From: Okeania sp. KiyG1
GTDB taxonomy: Bacteria > Cyanobacteriota > Cyanobacteriia > Cyanobacteriales > Microcoleaceae
NCBI RefSeq assembly: GCF_014132355.1
Contig: NZ_BLZO01000031.1
Coordinates: 41,759 to 105,758, forward strand
Length of the DNA stretch: 64,000 nucleotides
Reading direction: 5' to 3'
The notes beneath the pieces were generated by a model. It was not told where the DNA came from and searched no databases. It saw only the letters and a program-made list of their open reading frames with translations. Positions 17,205 through 27,535 of the stretch are shown one piece after another (position 1 is the stretch's first letter; each line of letters opens with the position of its first letter). The translations under genes were made by a program, and so were the position numbers.

Positions 17205-18722
17205 TCAATATGAATCCTCATTTTGTGGCTCACGACCATAAATTTGTGTGACTTCTCTAAGGCGATCGCTTACCTCTGGAGTTAATATTTCTGGTTGGTA
17301 GCGCCAGCTCCAATTTCCTTCCGCAACTCCAGGTTGATTCATCATAGTTTCTTCTCCGAATCCGAAAATATCTTGTAGGGGAAAAATTGCCATAGAAGCC
17401 ACCGAAGACATGGCCAAACGAATTAAATCCCAATGAATTCCATTACCACAAGTACAGCCAAGAAAACGAGTAACTCGTTCCTGTTCTTCAGGAGAACGAT
17501 TATTAAACCAGCCCACAGTAGTGTTATTATCGTGAGTGCCAGTATAAACAACCCAATTAGGAGAAACATAGTTGTAGGGTAAATAGGGATTTTCATGGCC
17601 TGAGTCAAAAGCAAAATGCAGAATCTTCATACCAGGAAGTTCAAACTTATCGCGCAATTCTTCGACATCAGGAGTAATTAACCCTAAATCCTCAGCAATA
17701 ATTGGCAGAGAGCCTAACTTTTCATTAATAGTTTCAAAAAAAGCCTCACCTGGTGCCTCGACCCATTCACCATTTATGGCCGTAGTTTCACCTTGTGGCA
17801 CTGCCCAATAAGCTTGCAAACCACGAAAGTGGTCAATTCTAATCAAATCCACTTTATTAAGCATTGATTGAATACGTTGCACCCACCACAGAAAATCTTC
17901 CTGTTCTAATCTATCCCATTGATAAACTGGATTGCCCCATAGTTGACCAGTCTCACTAAAATAATCTGGGGGGACACCTGCCATCAAAGATGCTTCACCT
18001 GTTTCTGCATCTAGACAGAATATTTCTGGATGTGCCCAAACATCAGCACTATCATGGGCAACATATATAGGAATGTCGCCAAAGATTTTTATTCCTTGCT
18101 CATTGGCATAATTTTTCAGCTCATCCCATTGTTGGAAAAACTCAAATTGAACGAATTTATGGTACTGAATTTCATCGGCCAAACGTTGCTGCCATTCTTT
18201 TAATGCTGCTGGTTGACGACGGGCAATTTCTTGATCCCAGGTATGCCAACTAGCTCCTTGGTGGGCTTCTTTTAGGGCCATATAAAAAGCATAATCATCT
18301 AACCAAAAAGCTTTACTGGCACACAAATCATAGAATGCTTGTTTTTCCTCAGATTCTTTTGTTTTAAAATTATCGTAGGCTTTTTGTAGTAAAGAGCGCT
18401 TGAATTCTGTGACTAAATCAAAATCTACTCGGTCATTTGGAAATTCTGGCAAATTAGATAAGTCTTCCTCACTGAGTAATTCCTGGTCTAGTAATTTCTC
18501 TGGGCTAATTAACAGAGGGTTTCCTGCCATTGCTGAATAAGCTAGATAGGGAGAATTACCAAAACCTGTGGGTCCTAATGGTAGAATTTGCCAAATTTGC
18601 TGTCCACTGTCTCTTAAAAAGTTGACAAAATTGTATGCTTCGTTACCTAAGTCACCAATTCCAAAGGGACTTGGGAGGGAAGTAGGGTGCAGTAGAATAC
18701 CGCTAGCTCTTGAAAGTGGCAT
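17205..18722 (-). CDS. malQ: 4-alpha-glucanotransferase (MalQ, amylomaltase)
   Basis: It transfers alpha-1,4-glucan segments during glycogen and maltodextrin metabolism. The 505-residue GH77 protein has RIDHFRG (nucleophile D297), AEDLG (acid/base E344) and THDNNT (D398), plus the typical SPYLAYSAMAGNPLLI. The start is the ATG at 18722. The stop codon TGA is the complement of TCA in the GTCAA right end of the neighbouring TnpB element, so the C-terminus (QNEDSY) may have been set by the insertion. It is otherwise intact. Confidence 0.94.
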   Translation of the reverse strand: MPLSRASGILLHPTSLPSPFGIGDLGNEAYNFVNFLRDSGQQIWQILPLGPTGFGNSPYLAYSAMAGNPLLISPEKLLDQELLSEEDLSNLPEFPNDRVDFDLVTEFKRSLLQKAYDNFKTKESEEKQAFYDLCASKAFWLDDYAFYMALKEAHQGASWHTWDQEIARRQPAALKEWQQRLADEIQYHKFVQFEFFQQWDELKNYANEQGIKIFGDIPIYVAHDSADVWAHPEIFCLDAETGEASLMAGVPPDYFSETGQLWGNPVYQWDRLEQEDFLWWVQRIQSMLNKVDLIRIDHFRGLQAYWAVPQGETTAINGEWVEAPGEAFFETINEKLGSLPIIAEDLGLITPDVEELRDKFELPGMKILHFAFDSGHENPYLPYNYVSPNWVVYTGTHDNNTTVGWFNNRSPEEQERVTRFLGCTCGNGIHWDLIRLAMSSVASMAIFPLQDIFGFGEETMMNQPGVAEGNWSWRYQPEILTPEVSDRLREVTQIYGREPQNEDSY

Positions 18723-19274
18723 CGCTAAACCTAGAACATATTAATCAAAAAAATTGCTGGCATGAAATACCAGCTTACAGTTTATTCTACGTTGAAGGGA
18801 GGATTTTTTGACAGTCATAGCAGAAGAAAAAAGGAAGAAGGAAGAAGGAAGAAGGAAAAAGGAAAAATCTTACAGAATAATTAAGGTTTAAAGCCTCTAT
18901 TTTAAAGGATAAGCAAGAAAAAAATTTTCCCTACCGCGTCAATCCTTTTCTTTTCAAGGATAGGTAATTGTTAATTATTAATTGTTGAATTTGTCTGAGT
19001 TTTAAGCTTTTGATTTGTCCTAATCTTTCTTTCGACTGCTATAAAGTTTTGTTGAGTATTATATCCATCTCAAAATCTAATTAAAATCTTAACTTTTTAT
19101 GGGAGAGCCATAAATTTTAGTACTAAGTACAGTTTTTATACTTGATGTCAGAAAAATTATTTCCACATCTTAATAGCTAACTGTTTTTAGTTACTTTCCT
19201 AAAATTTTGATGTTTATTGGGATTCAATTTCTATTACCAAGATAATCATTTTCTACAAACTTTATCTGTGACTT

Positions 19275-19444
19275 TTACCGAATAATTAAGGTTTAAAGCC
19301 TCTCACTCGCCGTGGAGAAACAAGCGGTTGTAGCGCAGTTTCCCGTAGGGTGGGATGGCTCCGAAACCTGCGCCATATCCAATCGACCAAGAGAGAAAAT
19401 ATTTTCCTTTTATTCAATCCTCTTCCTTTTAGGGAGAGGTAATT
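19275..19444. repeat. TTACC/GGTAA MITE carrying a GC-rich inner repeat
   Basis: The ends are TTACCGAATAATTAAGG and AGGGAGAGGTAATT. Between them is the inner repeat with TTCCCGTAGGGTGGGATGG (about 19339-19357) and CCATATCCAATCGACCAAG. The same inner repeat is found in other MITE copies at 34440, 34975, 43785 (reverse), 48055, 54305 and 55314. Confidence 0.7.
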
Positions 19445-19479
19445 ATCAATTATCAATTATCAATTATCCATTATTGAAA

Positions 19480-19565
19480 GGACTTACGCAGTACTGCTAC
19501 ATATAGTGTATAATTTTGTCATTATTGCTGACGTAACTACTATGATTAGTGCCTTTGCGTAAGTT
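19480..19565. repeat. MITE, GGACTTACGCA family
   Basis: Inverted ends GGACTTACGCA and TGCGTAAGT. Relatives at 21457-21564 and 51154-51265. Confidence 0.65.
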
Positions 19566-19916
19566 ATGTTTTAGTGATTTGATAATTTTAAGAAAGTATA
19601 GGGTTGCCATATTAGTTTTAAAAGTTTCCATGTCATTTTTGAGGCTAAAAATTCTCTTAATTAATAAGATAATCATTTTCTACAAACTTCATCTGTGACT
19701 TTTAATGATTGATTTTTAATGATTTGATGATTTGAGGAAATTATAGGGTTGCCATATTAGTTTTAAAAGCTTCCATGTAATTTTTTAGACTAAAAATTCT
19801 CTTAATTATCTGACACTACCAGTTACAACTTTCCTCATTTTATCAAACATCTAATTTTCTGTTCACCAAAAAATACTGAAATGACGGCTTTCAATACGAG
19901 AAAGTCTTCTCTATAT

Positions 19917-20819
19917 TTATTCAACTAAATATTCTTTTCGAGAATCAGAACTAATTAACTCCTCAATATCCCACAAAAGTCGATTACACATATTATCTAA
20001 AGGTAAATCATTAGGATCGTAACCAAAAGGATTTTCTATCTCTAGTCCTATTGCCTCAATTCCTAATAGAGCAAAGCTAATTACTCCTGTAGCAGGAATA
20101 GTTATCCAAGATAACTCAGCTACTAATTGAAAAGGTAGAGCAAAACAATACAAGAATAATAAATGTTTTAAGTGAATTGAATAAGCTAAAGGAATAGGTG
20201 TATTCACAATTCTTTCGCAGCTAGTTTCATCTTTTACCATTAAATCTAAAATTTGATTATAAGTAGATAATTGAATACTGTCTATATAATTAAGGTCGTA
20301 AATTTTTCGGAAATAATCTCCAATCCATTTAGCTATTCTCAGAGGTCTATGATGAATCTCTTTCAATTCTAAATATTGATTTTTGCTAATAATTGACTGA
20401 AGTTGCTCATCGATACTTTCATTTCTTAAATGTAATTTTGTTGCCATCAGAAAACCAGCTAAAAGTAAAACTGCTGCCTTCTTATCCTCTGTATCTTCTG
20501 GAGTTTTTTCAGGAATATTTACCCACATTTGTCTTGATAAAGACCGACCTGAAATTATTATTCCCCCAATCAGTTTTCGCCCTTCCCAGAATTTATCATA
20601 AGATGTATTTGTTCTAAAAACTAATAACAAACCCAAAACAACACCGGGGATTAAACTAGCTAAAATTGGTTGATGAATCCACAGAAGTCCACTCTGATAA
20701 ATAATGGTAACTATTACAGAAAAAGCCATTGCAACTACTACTCGTTGCCAAACTCCAGGTATTACAGAGCCTTTTAATGTCAACAGTAATTCTATCCATT
20801 TTTTCTTATGAAAAGGCAT
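19917..20819 (-). CDS. Bestrophin-family channel
   Basis: Bestrophin-like proteins (former UPF0187) are membrane anion channels. The 300-residue protein has hydrophobic segments at about residues 22-70 (VVVAMAFSVIVTIIYQSGLL; LIPGVVLGLLLVFRTNTSYDKFWEGRKLIGG) and 210-255 (HLLFLYCFALPFQLV; PATGVISFALLGIEAIGLEIENPFGYDPNDLPLD). The last motif, ENPFGYDPNDL, is the family signature. The start is the ATG at 20819. In cyanobacteria some bestrophins supply bicarbonate to thylakoids; nothing here shows that role. Confidence 0.9.
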   Translation of the reverse strand: MPFHKKKWIELLLTLKGSVIPGVWQRVVVAMAFSVIVTIIYQSGLLWIHQPILASLIPGVVLGLLLVFRTNTSYDKFWEGRKLIGGIIISGRSLSRQMWVNIPEKTPEDTEDKKAAVLLLAGFLMATKLHLRNESIDEQLQSIISKNQYLELKEIHHRPLRIAKWIGDYFRKIYDLNYIDSIQLSTYNQILDLMVKDETSCERIVNTPIPLAYSIHLKHLLFLYCFALPFQLVAELSWITIPATGVISFALLGIEAIGLEIENPFGYDPNDLPLDNMCNRLLWDIEELISSDSRKEYLVE

Positions 20820-21709
20820 ATTTACTTAACAAGTCATTCGTAGTGTATAAATTAAAATTATAGCGCTACTTGAATCGGGAATAGGGAATCGGGAATAGGA
20901 AATAGTAAACTGTTAAAGGGTTTTCGGTGCTCAAATGCTCCGCTAACAGGGTTTAGAAATGTCAAACACCTTAATGCGTAGCGCCATACCATAAAAAAAT
21001 TTACTAGGTTCAATAGTTGGGTAAAAAAGTAGAAGTTTGTCAGCTTTTTGTCAAAACAACTACAGATTAATTCGGTTGGGATGAAAGCTGAAACTCTGGT
21101 ATTTCTTACTCAGTTTGAGTTGCTTCTACTTCTTCTTATACCAATTTTATGTGAGGCTGCACAGAATTAGGCGGCGCGGTCGTAGGTGTTGGGTATTATA
21201 CCAATTTTATGTGAAGTGGCACAGAATTACGAAATTTATTAACTTGTCTATCTCTATCTACAGTCAACCCAGGTCCAAATATCATACCATTTCTCAAAAA
21301 CTTTTCTACATTTTGTTGAGCAGGGGACCCACCCTAACCCCTCCCAGGAGGGGAGTAGGGGAGTAGGGGAGTAGGGGAGAAGTAAAAAGTAAGAATAATT
21401 GACATTAACTGGGCTATTTTTAGCAAAAAGGTGATTCTACCTGTTTTGATTAATCAGAACTTACGCAGAACCGCCATATCTAGTAGGGGCGATTTCCTGC
21501 GGAATGGTCCGCAAACGCGAATCGCCCCTACATATGGTGTATGAGCTAATATTTTCGTAAGTCCTGTTAATTAATAGCTGATAGCTGACCGCTGAATGCT
21601 TACGACAGATAGGGCGTTGACATAGACTGATAATTATCTTTAGACAGGGAAATTTTTTTCTACTGTTCCCTGTTCAGGGTTCTCTGTTCCCTGCTATAAA
21701 AACTCCGAT
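20820..21709. other. Repeat-filled gap, no gene
   Basis: It contains two copies of TATACCAATTTTATGTGA (21137-, 21199-), a CCCACCCTAACCCCTCCC...GGAGGGG repeat followed by GGGAGTA iterations (21325-21380), a GGACTTACGCA-family MITE at 21457-21564 whose core is a palindrome of GGGGCGA type, and a half copy of the TAAGCATTCAGC MITE (21570-21605). Confidence 0.6.
21457..21564. repeat. MITE, GGACTTACGCA family
   Basis: Ends ACTTACGCA and CGTAAGTCC. The middle is a TAGGGGCGATT...AATCGCCCCTA inverted repeat (about 21482-21532). Confidence 0.7.
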
Positions 21710-22848
21710 GTGAATACTAATAAAATCATGCAAATCTTTGATCGATTAAAATCTCTGTTTATAAAAGTTCCATTCCAGGAAACTGATAATGAATTTGATG
21801 AACTTCCAAAAAATGTTATTTCTAGTTTAAATCAACAAATTCAGGCTTTACCTTGTCATCCTAAATATGTCAAAATTTTGCAATCTACTTTAGAAGAAGC
21901 ATTATGCCAATGGCAAGATAATCCAGAAGATAATGAACTGGTAATTTTGAGTAGTTCTATAGAACCTTTATCTCAAATTATTCAGACAGCTTTAGTTAAT
22001 TGGAGTGATGAAAATATCAGAAATATAAAATTATTATCCTGGTCAAATAGACCTAAAGATTTTCTGAAGATTGTCTCCAAATTACAAAATGATTTAGGTT
22101 TGTCTGCAAAGTTAGATGTCGATTGTCATTCTGGCAAATTTCAGGAATTAGTAGTTATTCCTTGCTTGGAATTTTGCTTTCTACGGCACATACATGGTTT
22201 GGATGGAATTGAGTTTTTAAGAAATAGAATTTTTCAAGATCATTCTCGATTTTGGTTAATTGGTTGTAATTCTTCAACATGGCAGTATCTTGACTATATT
22301 TATAATATTGATTCTTACTTTAAAAAACTCTATTATTGCCGACTATGACAGGAGAAGAAGTTATGGAATGGCTAACTCCTGTAGTTACTAAAATGGAGTT
22401 CAAAAAAAATGACTTAGATGAAGAAAAACAGTTTGCTAAAATGCAAGAACATTTTGAGTATTTATCTTATATGGCTCAAGGTTTAAGTTCATCAGCTTCT
22501 CAATTATGGCTAAAATCTTTGAGTATGGCAAATATGGAAAATCTTGATTCTCAAGAAACAGAAAAAGAAAATATTTTAGTAGAGTACAATCAAGTTAAAT
22601 CATTAGATTTACCAGAGTTAAGTGGAAACGATCGCTATCTTTTATTTTCTCTGCTTTTGCACAAAGAAATTAATTTATCTCACCTTGCCTTGAGTTTGGG
22701 AGAATCTGAAAGTAGAATTCAATTCCAAATTCAAAAATTATTACGCATGGGAGTAATTCAACTTTTGAATAATCTTTTGAGTATTCATCCTACATCTTAT
22801 CCAAAGCTGCGTAAGCATTTAAAAAATATAATTTTATTACTGATTTAA
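21710..22848 (+). pseudogene. Hypothetical protein, frameshift at an A6 run
   Basis: I do not recognise the family. Two open frames (21710-22348 and from about 22324 to 22848) join into one sequence if the A6 run in CTTTAAAAAACTC (22319-22328) is read one base differently: SYFKKTLLLPTMTGEEVMEWL. Together they would make about 375 residues. The C-terminal part has a winged-helix look (DRYLLFSLLLHKEINLSHLALSLGESESRIQFQIQKLLRMGVIQ), and the N-terminal part has LVILSSSIEPLSQII and LDVDCHSGKFQELVVIPCLE. It lies 588 bp upstream of the MscS gene with MITEs between, so a link is not established. A transcription-factor-like or signalling role would be a guess. Confidence 0.6.
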
Positions 22849-22907
22849 TAGAATAGACTTCTTGCATAAGTCAGGCAATAATTAATAATTAATAATTAAT
22901 AATTAAT

Positions 22908-23036
22908 AATTACCTCTGGTTAAAACCGTTATTGATTGAATGTAAGGAAATATTATTTCTTTTTTTTCCCCTGAAAGGGGAGGTCGAGTAAGCTGAATTA
23001 TTTAATTAATAGTTTTAATTATTAATTATTCGGTAA
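22908..23036. repeat. TTACC/GGTAA MITE with AATTAAT leader
   Basis: It is preceded by AATAATT repeats (22876-22910). It begins AATTACCTCTGG, ends TTATTCGGTAA, and contains CCCCTGAAAGGGGAGG. Confidence 0.65.
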
Positions 23037-23361
23037 GCATTTAGCTATTAGCTGTCAGCTAGAGCGCAACAAGACTCTCTCATATAGGGCAGTGTTTAAA
23101 TTAATACTATTTATCCATGAAGTTGCGCTTAATAAAAGATAACAGCTATTAGTAAAATTCAGATTTTGGTAATGATTATTAAGCGCATTGTTACAAATAA
23201 ATAAATGGTATAACAACTGACTTTAAGAGCAAGGAAGGCAACTTTTGTAGTAAGACAATTAATAAAGTTTTTATCCTAAACTAAAAGCAATAGCTGTTTG
23301 CGTAGCATCCCTTAGGGAAGTGCTGATGGCTGTTTGTGCAGCATTCCAGAGGAAATGCTTA
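23034..23361. repeat. MITE, TAAGCATTCAGC family, long copy
   Basis: The left end is TAAGCATTTAGC and the right end AATGCTTA. Inside are GACTCTCTCATATAGGG and TTTTATCCTAAACTAAAAGCAA, shared with 5492-5674. The right end carries inserted GTTTGCGTAGCATCCCTTAGGG units. Confidence 0.6.
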
Positions 23362-23436
23362 CATAAGGAATGGGGAAATTAAATTGCTGATTTCATATTT
23401 TGAATTGACTTAATTAAATTTTTTGCAAGAGGTATA

Positions 23437-24291
23437 ATGATTTTCAACTATCTAGGGTTAACATTCTTTTTTCATTTTCATCTACTTACAGTAGCGCCAG
23501 GATTAAATGGAATAGGTATCAAAGATATAAATCTTCAAACTATTCTACAAACAGTAATTGCTTTAGCTCTTGCTTATGGATTTCTTATTAGCGTTAAATT
23601 TTTGAGTAAGTGGTTATCAGAAAGAGTTCCTTTAAGATTTCGAGCAGCAGCTAAACAATCAGAGCCTTTTTTACAAGCCTTAATTTTATTGACTTCCACA
23701 ATATATATATTGAGTCTTTTCTTGCAACTTTCGACTGAAAATTTATTAGCTATAACCGGAACAATTGCTGTAGCTTTAGGTTTTGCTTTTAAAGATTATG
23801 TTAGTTCTCTAATTGCTGGGGTAGTAGCTCTATTTGAAACTCCTTATCGAGTAGGAGATAGAGTTCAAATTGGAGAAAATTATGGCGAAATTATTACTTA
23901 TGATTTGCGGGGAATACGTTTACTAACTGTTGAAGATAATCTGATATTTATTCCCCATAACAAAATTTGGAATGAGCCAATATCTAATGCTAATAATGGC
24001 GCTTTAGAAGCTCAAGTTACAACTGATTTTTATTTGGCTCATGGAGTTGATTCTGAACTGGTGATTAAAATTTTACATCTGGCTGCTTATACCAGTAAGT
24101 ACACTCAATTAAAACTTCCAGTTAGTGTATTAGTTGAAGAAAAACCTTGGGGAACTCAATATCAGTTAAAGTCTTATCCTATAGATGCTAGAGATGAATA
24201 TTTTTATAAAACTGATTTAGTGAGGCGAGTTAAACAAGCTTTTGCTAAAGATAATTTTAATTATCCTAAAAGTAATTTCAGTCAAGAGTAG
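23437..24291 (+). CDS. MscS-type mechanosensitive channel
   Basis: MscS channels release solutes from the cytoplasm under hypo-osmotic stress. The 284-residue protein has transmembrane segments near residues 31-58 and 80-100. The pore helix region reads LLAITGTIAVALGFAFKDYVSSLIAGVVALFETPYRVGDRVQIGENYGEI (about 104-152). NLIFIPHNKIWNEPI follows, the middle-domain signature. The predicted C-terminal domain runs to the end. It is preceded by AAGAGGTATA at about 7-9 bp, a usable ribosome-binding site. Confidence 0.92.
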   Translation: MIFNYLGLTFFFHFHLLTVAPGLNGIGIKDINLQTILQTVIALALAYGFLISVKFLSKWLSERVPLRFRAAAKQSEPFLQALILLTSTIYILSLFLQLSTENLLAITGTIAVALGFAFKDYVSSLIAGVVALFETPYRVGDRVQIGENYGEIITYDLRGIRLLTVEDNLIFIPHNKIWNEPISNANNGALEAQVTTDFYLAHGVDSELVIKILHLAAYTSKYTQLKLPVSVLVEEKPWGTQYQLKSYPIDARDEYFYKTDLVRRVKQAFAKDNFNYPKSNFSQE

Positions 24292-24400
24292 GGAAGTAGG
24301 GAGTTCAACAATTAATAATTAATAATTAATAATTAACAATTACCTCTCCTTGAAAAGAAGAAGGTTGACGCGGTAGGGAAAATTTTTTCTTTTATTAATT

Positions 24401-24634
24401 AGGACTTGCTGATTAAATTTAAAAGTATTTACAGATAAAGGTTTTAGCATTTTTTAGTTTAAAAAAGTCCAACCTTTTAGGTCACTTAGGTTCAAAAAAT
24501 TAGCATTTTAGGCAAGAGTTGCACAGAAAAATCAAGGGACTATTCTTCCTCCTAAATCCTCTATAATTCCCCTAACTCCTGACTCCTGACTCGTGACTCC
24601 TACCCTCATCCATAAGACTTTTTCAGCAAACCCT
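24401..24634. repeat. MITE, AGGGCTTGCTGA family
   Basis: Left end AGGACTTGCTGATTAAAT, right end CAGCAAACCCT. The interior has GACTCCTGACT iterations and AGTATTTACAGATAAAGG, shared with the tandem array at 39371-40266. Confidence 0.68.
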
Positions 24635-24648
24635 GATTACTTTTGACA

Positions 24649-24812
24649 TATAGCAATCAGAAATCAAATGTGAGAATTGAGGCGTTCCTTTAAAGTATAG
24701 AATATAACAGTTATCTTATTCTTATGTATTCGTTTTTTTTCTTCTTCCCTGTTCCCTTTTCCCTGTTCCCTAAAAATCTCTAATATCTCACAACTAAAAT
24801 TATATTGCTATA
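24649..24812. repeat. MITE, TATAGCAAT family
   Basis: Ends TATAGCAAT and ATTGCTATA. Subterminal TGTGAGAATTGAG, TTCCTTTAAAGTATAGAATA and TCTCACAA are shared with 55678-55847. Confidence 0.7.
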
Positions 24813-26161
24813 TTTTACAATTTTGATAAATAACGCACAAGATTTAGGACAGTCTACATTCTACTTATAACCTCTCATTAATTATGAGAAGATTATATAA
24901 ATGTAAAATATATAGGTTAAATTTCGTCACTTTCTATAGAATTAAATATATTTCCTTAGCATCCATTAACACGAAAATATTTTTCAATTTCAGGAGGCAT
25001 ATATAATGGAAATTAACTCATTATTGAGCACCGTAGAACTTGATGCCATACACACAAATAATGATTTATTCTCAACCCCTGGAGATAAGATTCATTATTC
25101 GGATAGTACTGAACCTGTACTACTAGAGAACTATTTAACTTTAAAAGATGATATAAACTCTGCCGATGATCTGTTTTTATCTCAAGATTCATTGGTCACT
25201 GAATTAGATGATATATCCAGAAATTCTGCCAGTGTTAACAATAATCAAGGAACTGATTCAATTACAGGTGAAAGTATAGAAGCAAGAAGTATTAACAAGT
25301 CAGATAATAGTATTAAAAATGCAACAAACCTGGGTGAAATATCTAGTGAAAAATTGAGAACAAAGGAAAAAATTGGATTCAAAGAAGGTGGCAAACGGGA
25401 CAAATATGATTATTATAGCTTTACCTTACCTGAAGATACTGAAGTCAGTATTACCCTCGATAAACTTAGGAAAAATGCCAATCTGCACTTATTTGATGAA
25501 GATAGCAAAACTGTATTAGAAAAGTCTACTAGAAAAGGCAAAAAAACTGAAAATATTACCGAATATTTAGATGCAGGAACTTATTATTTGCGAGTTTCTA
25601 ATGTTGGTCAAGCTCAAACTCCTTATCGCCTAAATCTAGAATCAATTCCTGATGATAATACTATTGATGGAGCTAATAATTTAGGAAAATTATCGGACAA
25701 AAAACTGACAGCAAAGGAAAAAATAGGTTTCAAAGAAGGTAGCAAACGGGACAAATATGATTATTATAGCTTTACCTTACCTGAAGATACTGAAGTCAGT
25801 ATTACCCTCGATCAACTTCAGAAAAATGCCAATCTGCACTTATTTGATGAAGATAGCAAAACTGTATTAGAAAAGTCTACTAGAAAAGGCAAAAAAGCTG
25901 AAAATATTACTGAATATTTAGATGCAGGAACTTATTATTTGCGAGTTTCTAATGTTGGTCAAGCCCAAACTCCTTATCGCCTAAATCTAGAATCAATTCC
26001 TGATGATAATACTATTGATGGAGCTAATGATTTAGGAAAGTTATCTAACAAAAAACTGACAGCAAGAGATAAAATCGGTTTCAAAGAAGGTGCTGGAAGA
26101 GACAAAGTAGACCTCTATACTTTCGATCTGAATCAACAACGTGAGGTTAATATTACTCTGA

Positions 26162-26400
26162 TTGACATCCTCCCGACGCTGCTCTCACGAGACAGCGCGG
26201 GATTCCCTAGCATCACTGTTAGGGACTTTCTGTTTCTTAGCACCCGCCTTCCGAGATTTACTCCCATCGGGTCTTACAGTCGCTCCACAGACAAGCCAGC
26301 GCGGTCTTGGGGGTTTCCCCCATGAGCGACTGGCGCTGACACTGCGAGTCCCGCAGCCTTCTTGGTGGGCGTTCCCTTGCGTCTGACGCCGACGCGGGTT
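26162..26400 (-). ncRNA. GC-rich 3' end of the TnpB element, probable omega RNA
   Basis: In tnpB orientation this is the stretch downstream of the last RuvC aspartate codon, rich in hairpins, ending with GGGAGGATGTCAA. In the TnpB family this region is the guide-RNA scaffold and the RNA guide matches the DNA past the end. Here the guide would begin with host PPC-gene sequence at about 26161 and below. The RNA itself is inferred. Confidence 0.5.
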
Positions 26401-27535
26401 CCCATCCGCAAAATATTTATTGCAGCGTTAATATCACGGTCATGGTGAGCTGCACACTCTGGACAATCCCACTCTCTAATATTTAGAGGTAATTTTTCTA
26501 ATATGTGCCCACAACTAGAGCAACGTTTAGAACTAGGAAAATATCTATCAATCTTGATTAATTCTCGGCCATACCAATCAGCCTTATACTCTAATTGCCT
26601 GACTAATTCTCCCCAGTTGGCATCACTACCCACCCCTCTTGCTCCCCTCCCGGGAGGGGATGGGGGTGGGTTGTGATTCTTGACCATGTTTTTTACCGCT
26701 AAATCTTCAACTACAATAGTTTGATTTTCTCTAATCAGTTGAGTGGGCGCGCTTATGGGTATAGTCAAACCTTGAATCTTTAATTTTTGCGTGTATCCTC
26801 GCTACTTTTATCCTGGCTTTGTGATAGTTATTAGAGCCTTTGGTTTTACGAGAAAGTGATTTTTGGGCTAACCTTAATTTTTTGTGTAATTTGTTTATAT
26901 TCTTAGGGTTAGCAATTTTTTCTCCATCACTGGTAGTAACTAAACTGGCAATTCCGCGCGTCAATACCTATTTGTTTTTTGACTGGTTTAAGTTTTAAAT
27001 CTCTGGTATCATTGACTCTCAAAGACACAGACCATCTACCACAGGAATCCAGTTTCACTGTTATTGTTGTTGGCAAACAATCTGGCGGCAGTTGTCTACT
27101 CCATCTAATGGGTAATGGTTCAGCACATTTAGCTAAATATACTTGACCTTCTTTCCACTTAAATGCGGACTTTGTGAACTCAGCACTACCACCATTGCGC
27201 TTTTTCTTAAAGTTAGGATACTTAGTACGTCCACTAAAAAAGTTAGTGTTTGCGCAGCATTCCGCAGGAAAAGCTGTTTGTAGATGTCTCAAGCCTTGTT
27301 GTAATGGGACGCTACTGACTTCTGTGAGGAAATCTAAGTCATCTTGTTTTTTCCAGTGAGTCAGCATAGCAGAAGTTTGCTTATATCCTACTCGCTCTTT
27401 GTTTTTATACCAAGCTTGAGTTCTTGCTGCCAAAGCTTTGTTGTAGATCAGTCGAACACACCCCAATGTTCTCAGCAACAGATTCTCCTGTTCTGGAGTT
27501 GGGTAGAACCTAAATTTGTACGCTTTTTCGACCAT
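26274..27535 (-). pseudogene. tnpB: TnpB (fourth copy), two frameshifts
   Basis: It starts at 27535 (MVEKAYKFRFYPTPEQENLLLRTLGCVRLIYNKAL). The first frame runs to about 26950, where GIDAG is broken (reads GIDARN) by one extra base in GACGCGCGG. The second frame runs to about 26745 (FDYTHK), where a run of extra C breaks HK-TQLIREN. The third holds IVVEDLAVKNMVK, the zinc finger CSSCG...CPEC, and HDRDINAAINILRMG (RuvC-III). A GC-rich short repeat is inserted in frame (26628-26672). The copy is inactive unless both shifts are errors. Confidence 0.85.
26628..26672. repeat. CCCACCCC-type palindromic repeat inside tnpB
   Basis: ACCCACCCCTCTTG...CTCCCCTCCCGGGAGGGG...GGGGTGGGT, an inverted repeat of the type scattered over the window (21325, 31570, 32608, 45530, 47840, 48510). 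It adds PPPSPPGRGARGVG to the protein without a frame change. Confidence 0.75.

Larger units (their letters stand above)
18723..19916. other. Repeat-filled gap between malQ and the bestrophin gene
   Basis: It holds MITEs at 18871-18966, 19275-19444 and 19480-19565. From 19236 there are also direct repeats: GATAATCATTTTCTACAAAC (19241-, 19669-) and a segment with AGGGTTGCCATATTAGTTTT (19600-, 19746-). An AGAAGGA-type repeat lies near 18833-18865. No gene was found. Confidence 0.6.
24292..25005. other. Gap with three MITE remnants
   Basis: It holds AATAATT repeats (24311-24336), a half TTACC MITE (24338-24400), an AGGGCTTGCTGA-family element (24401-24634) and a TATAGCAAT-family element (24649-24812). 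The PPC gene's ribosome-binding site follows at 24991. Confidence 0.6.

Noticed and set aside
21115-21366. 83-residue open frame
   Set aside because: It is made from two copies of a direct repeat and a GC-rich short repeat.
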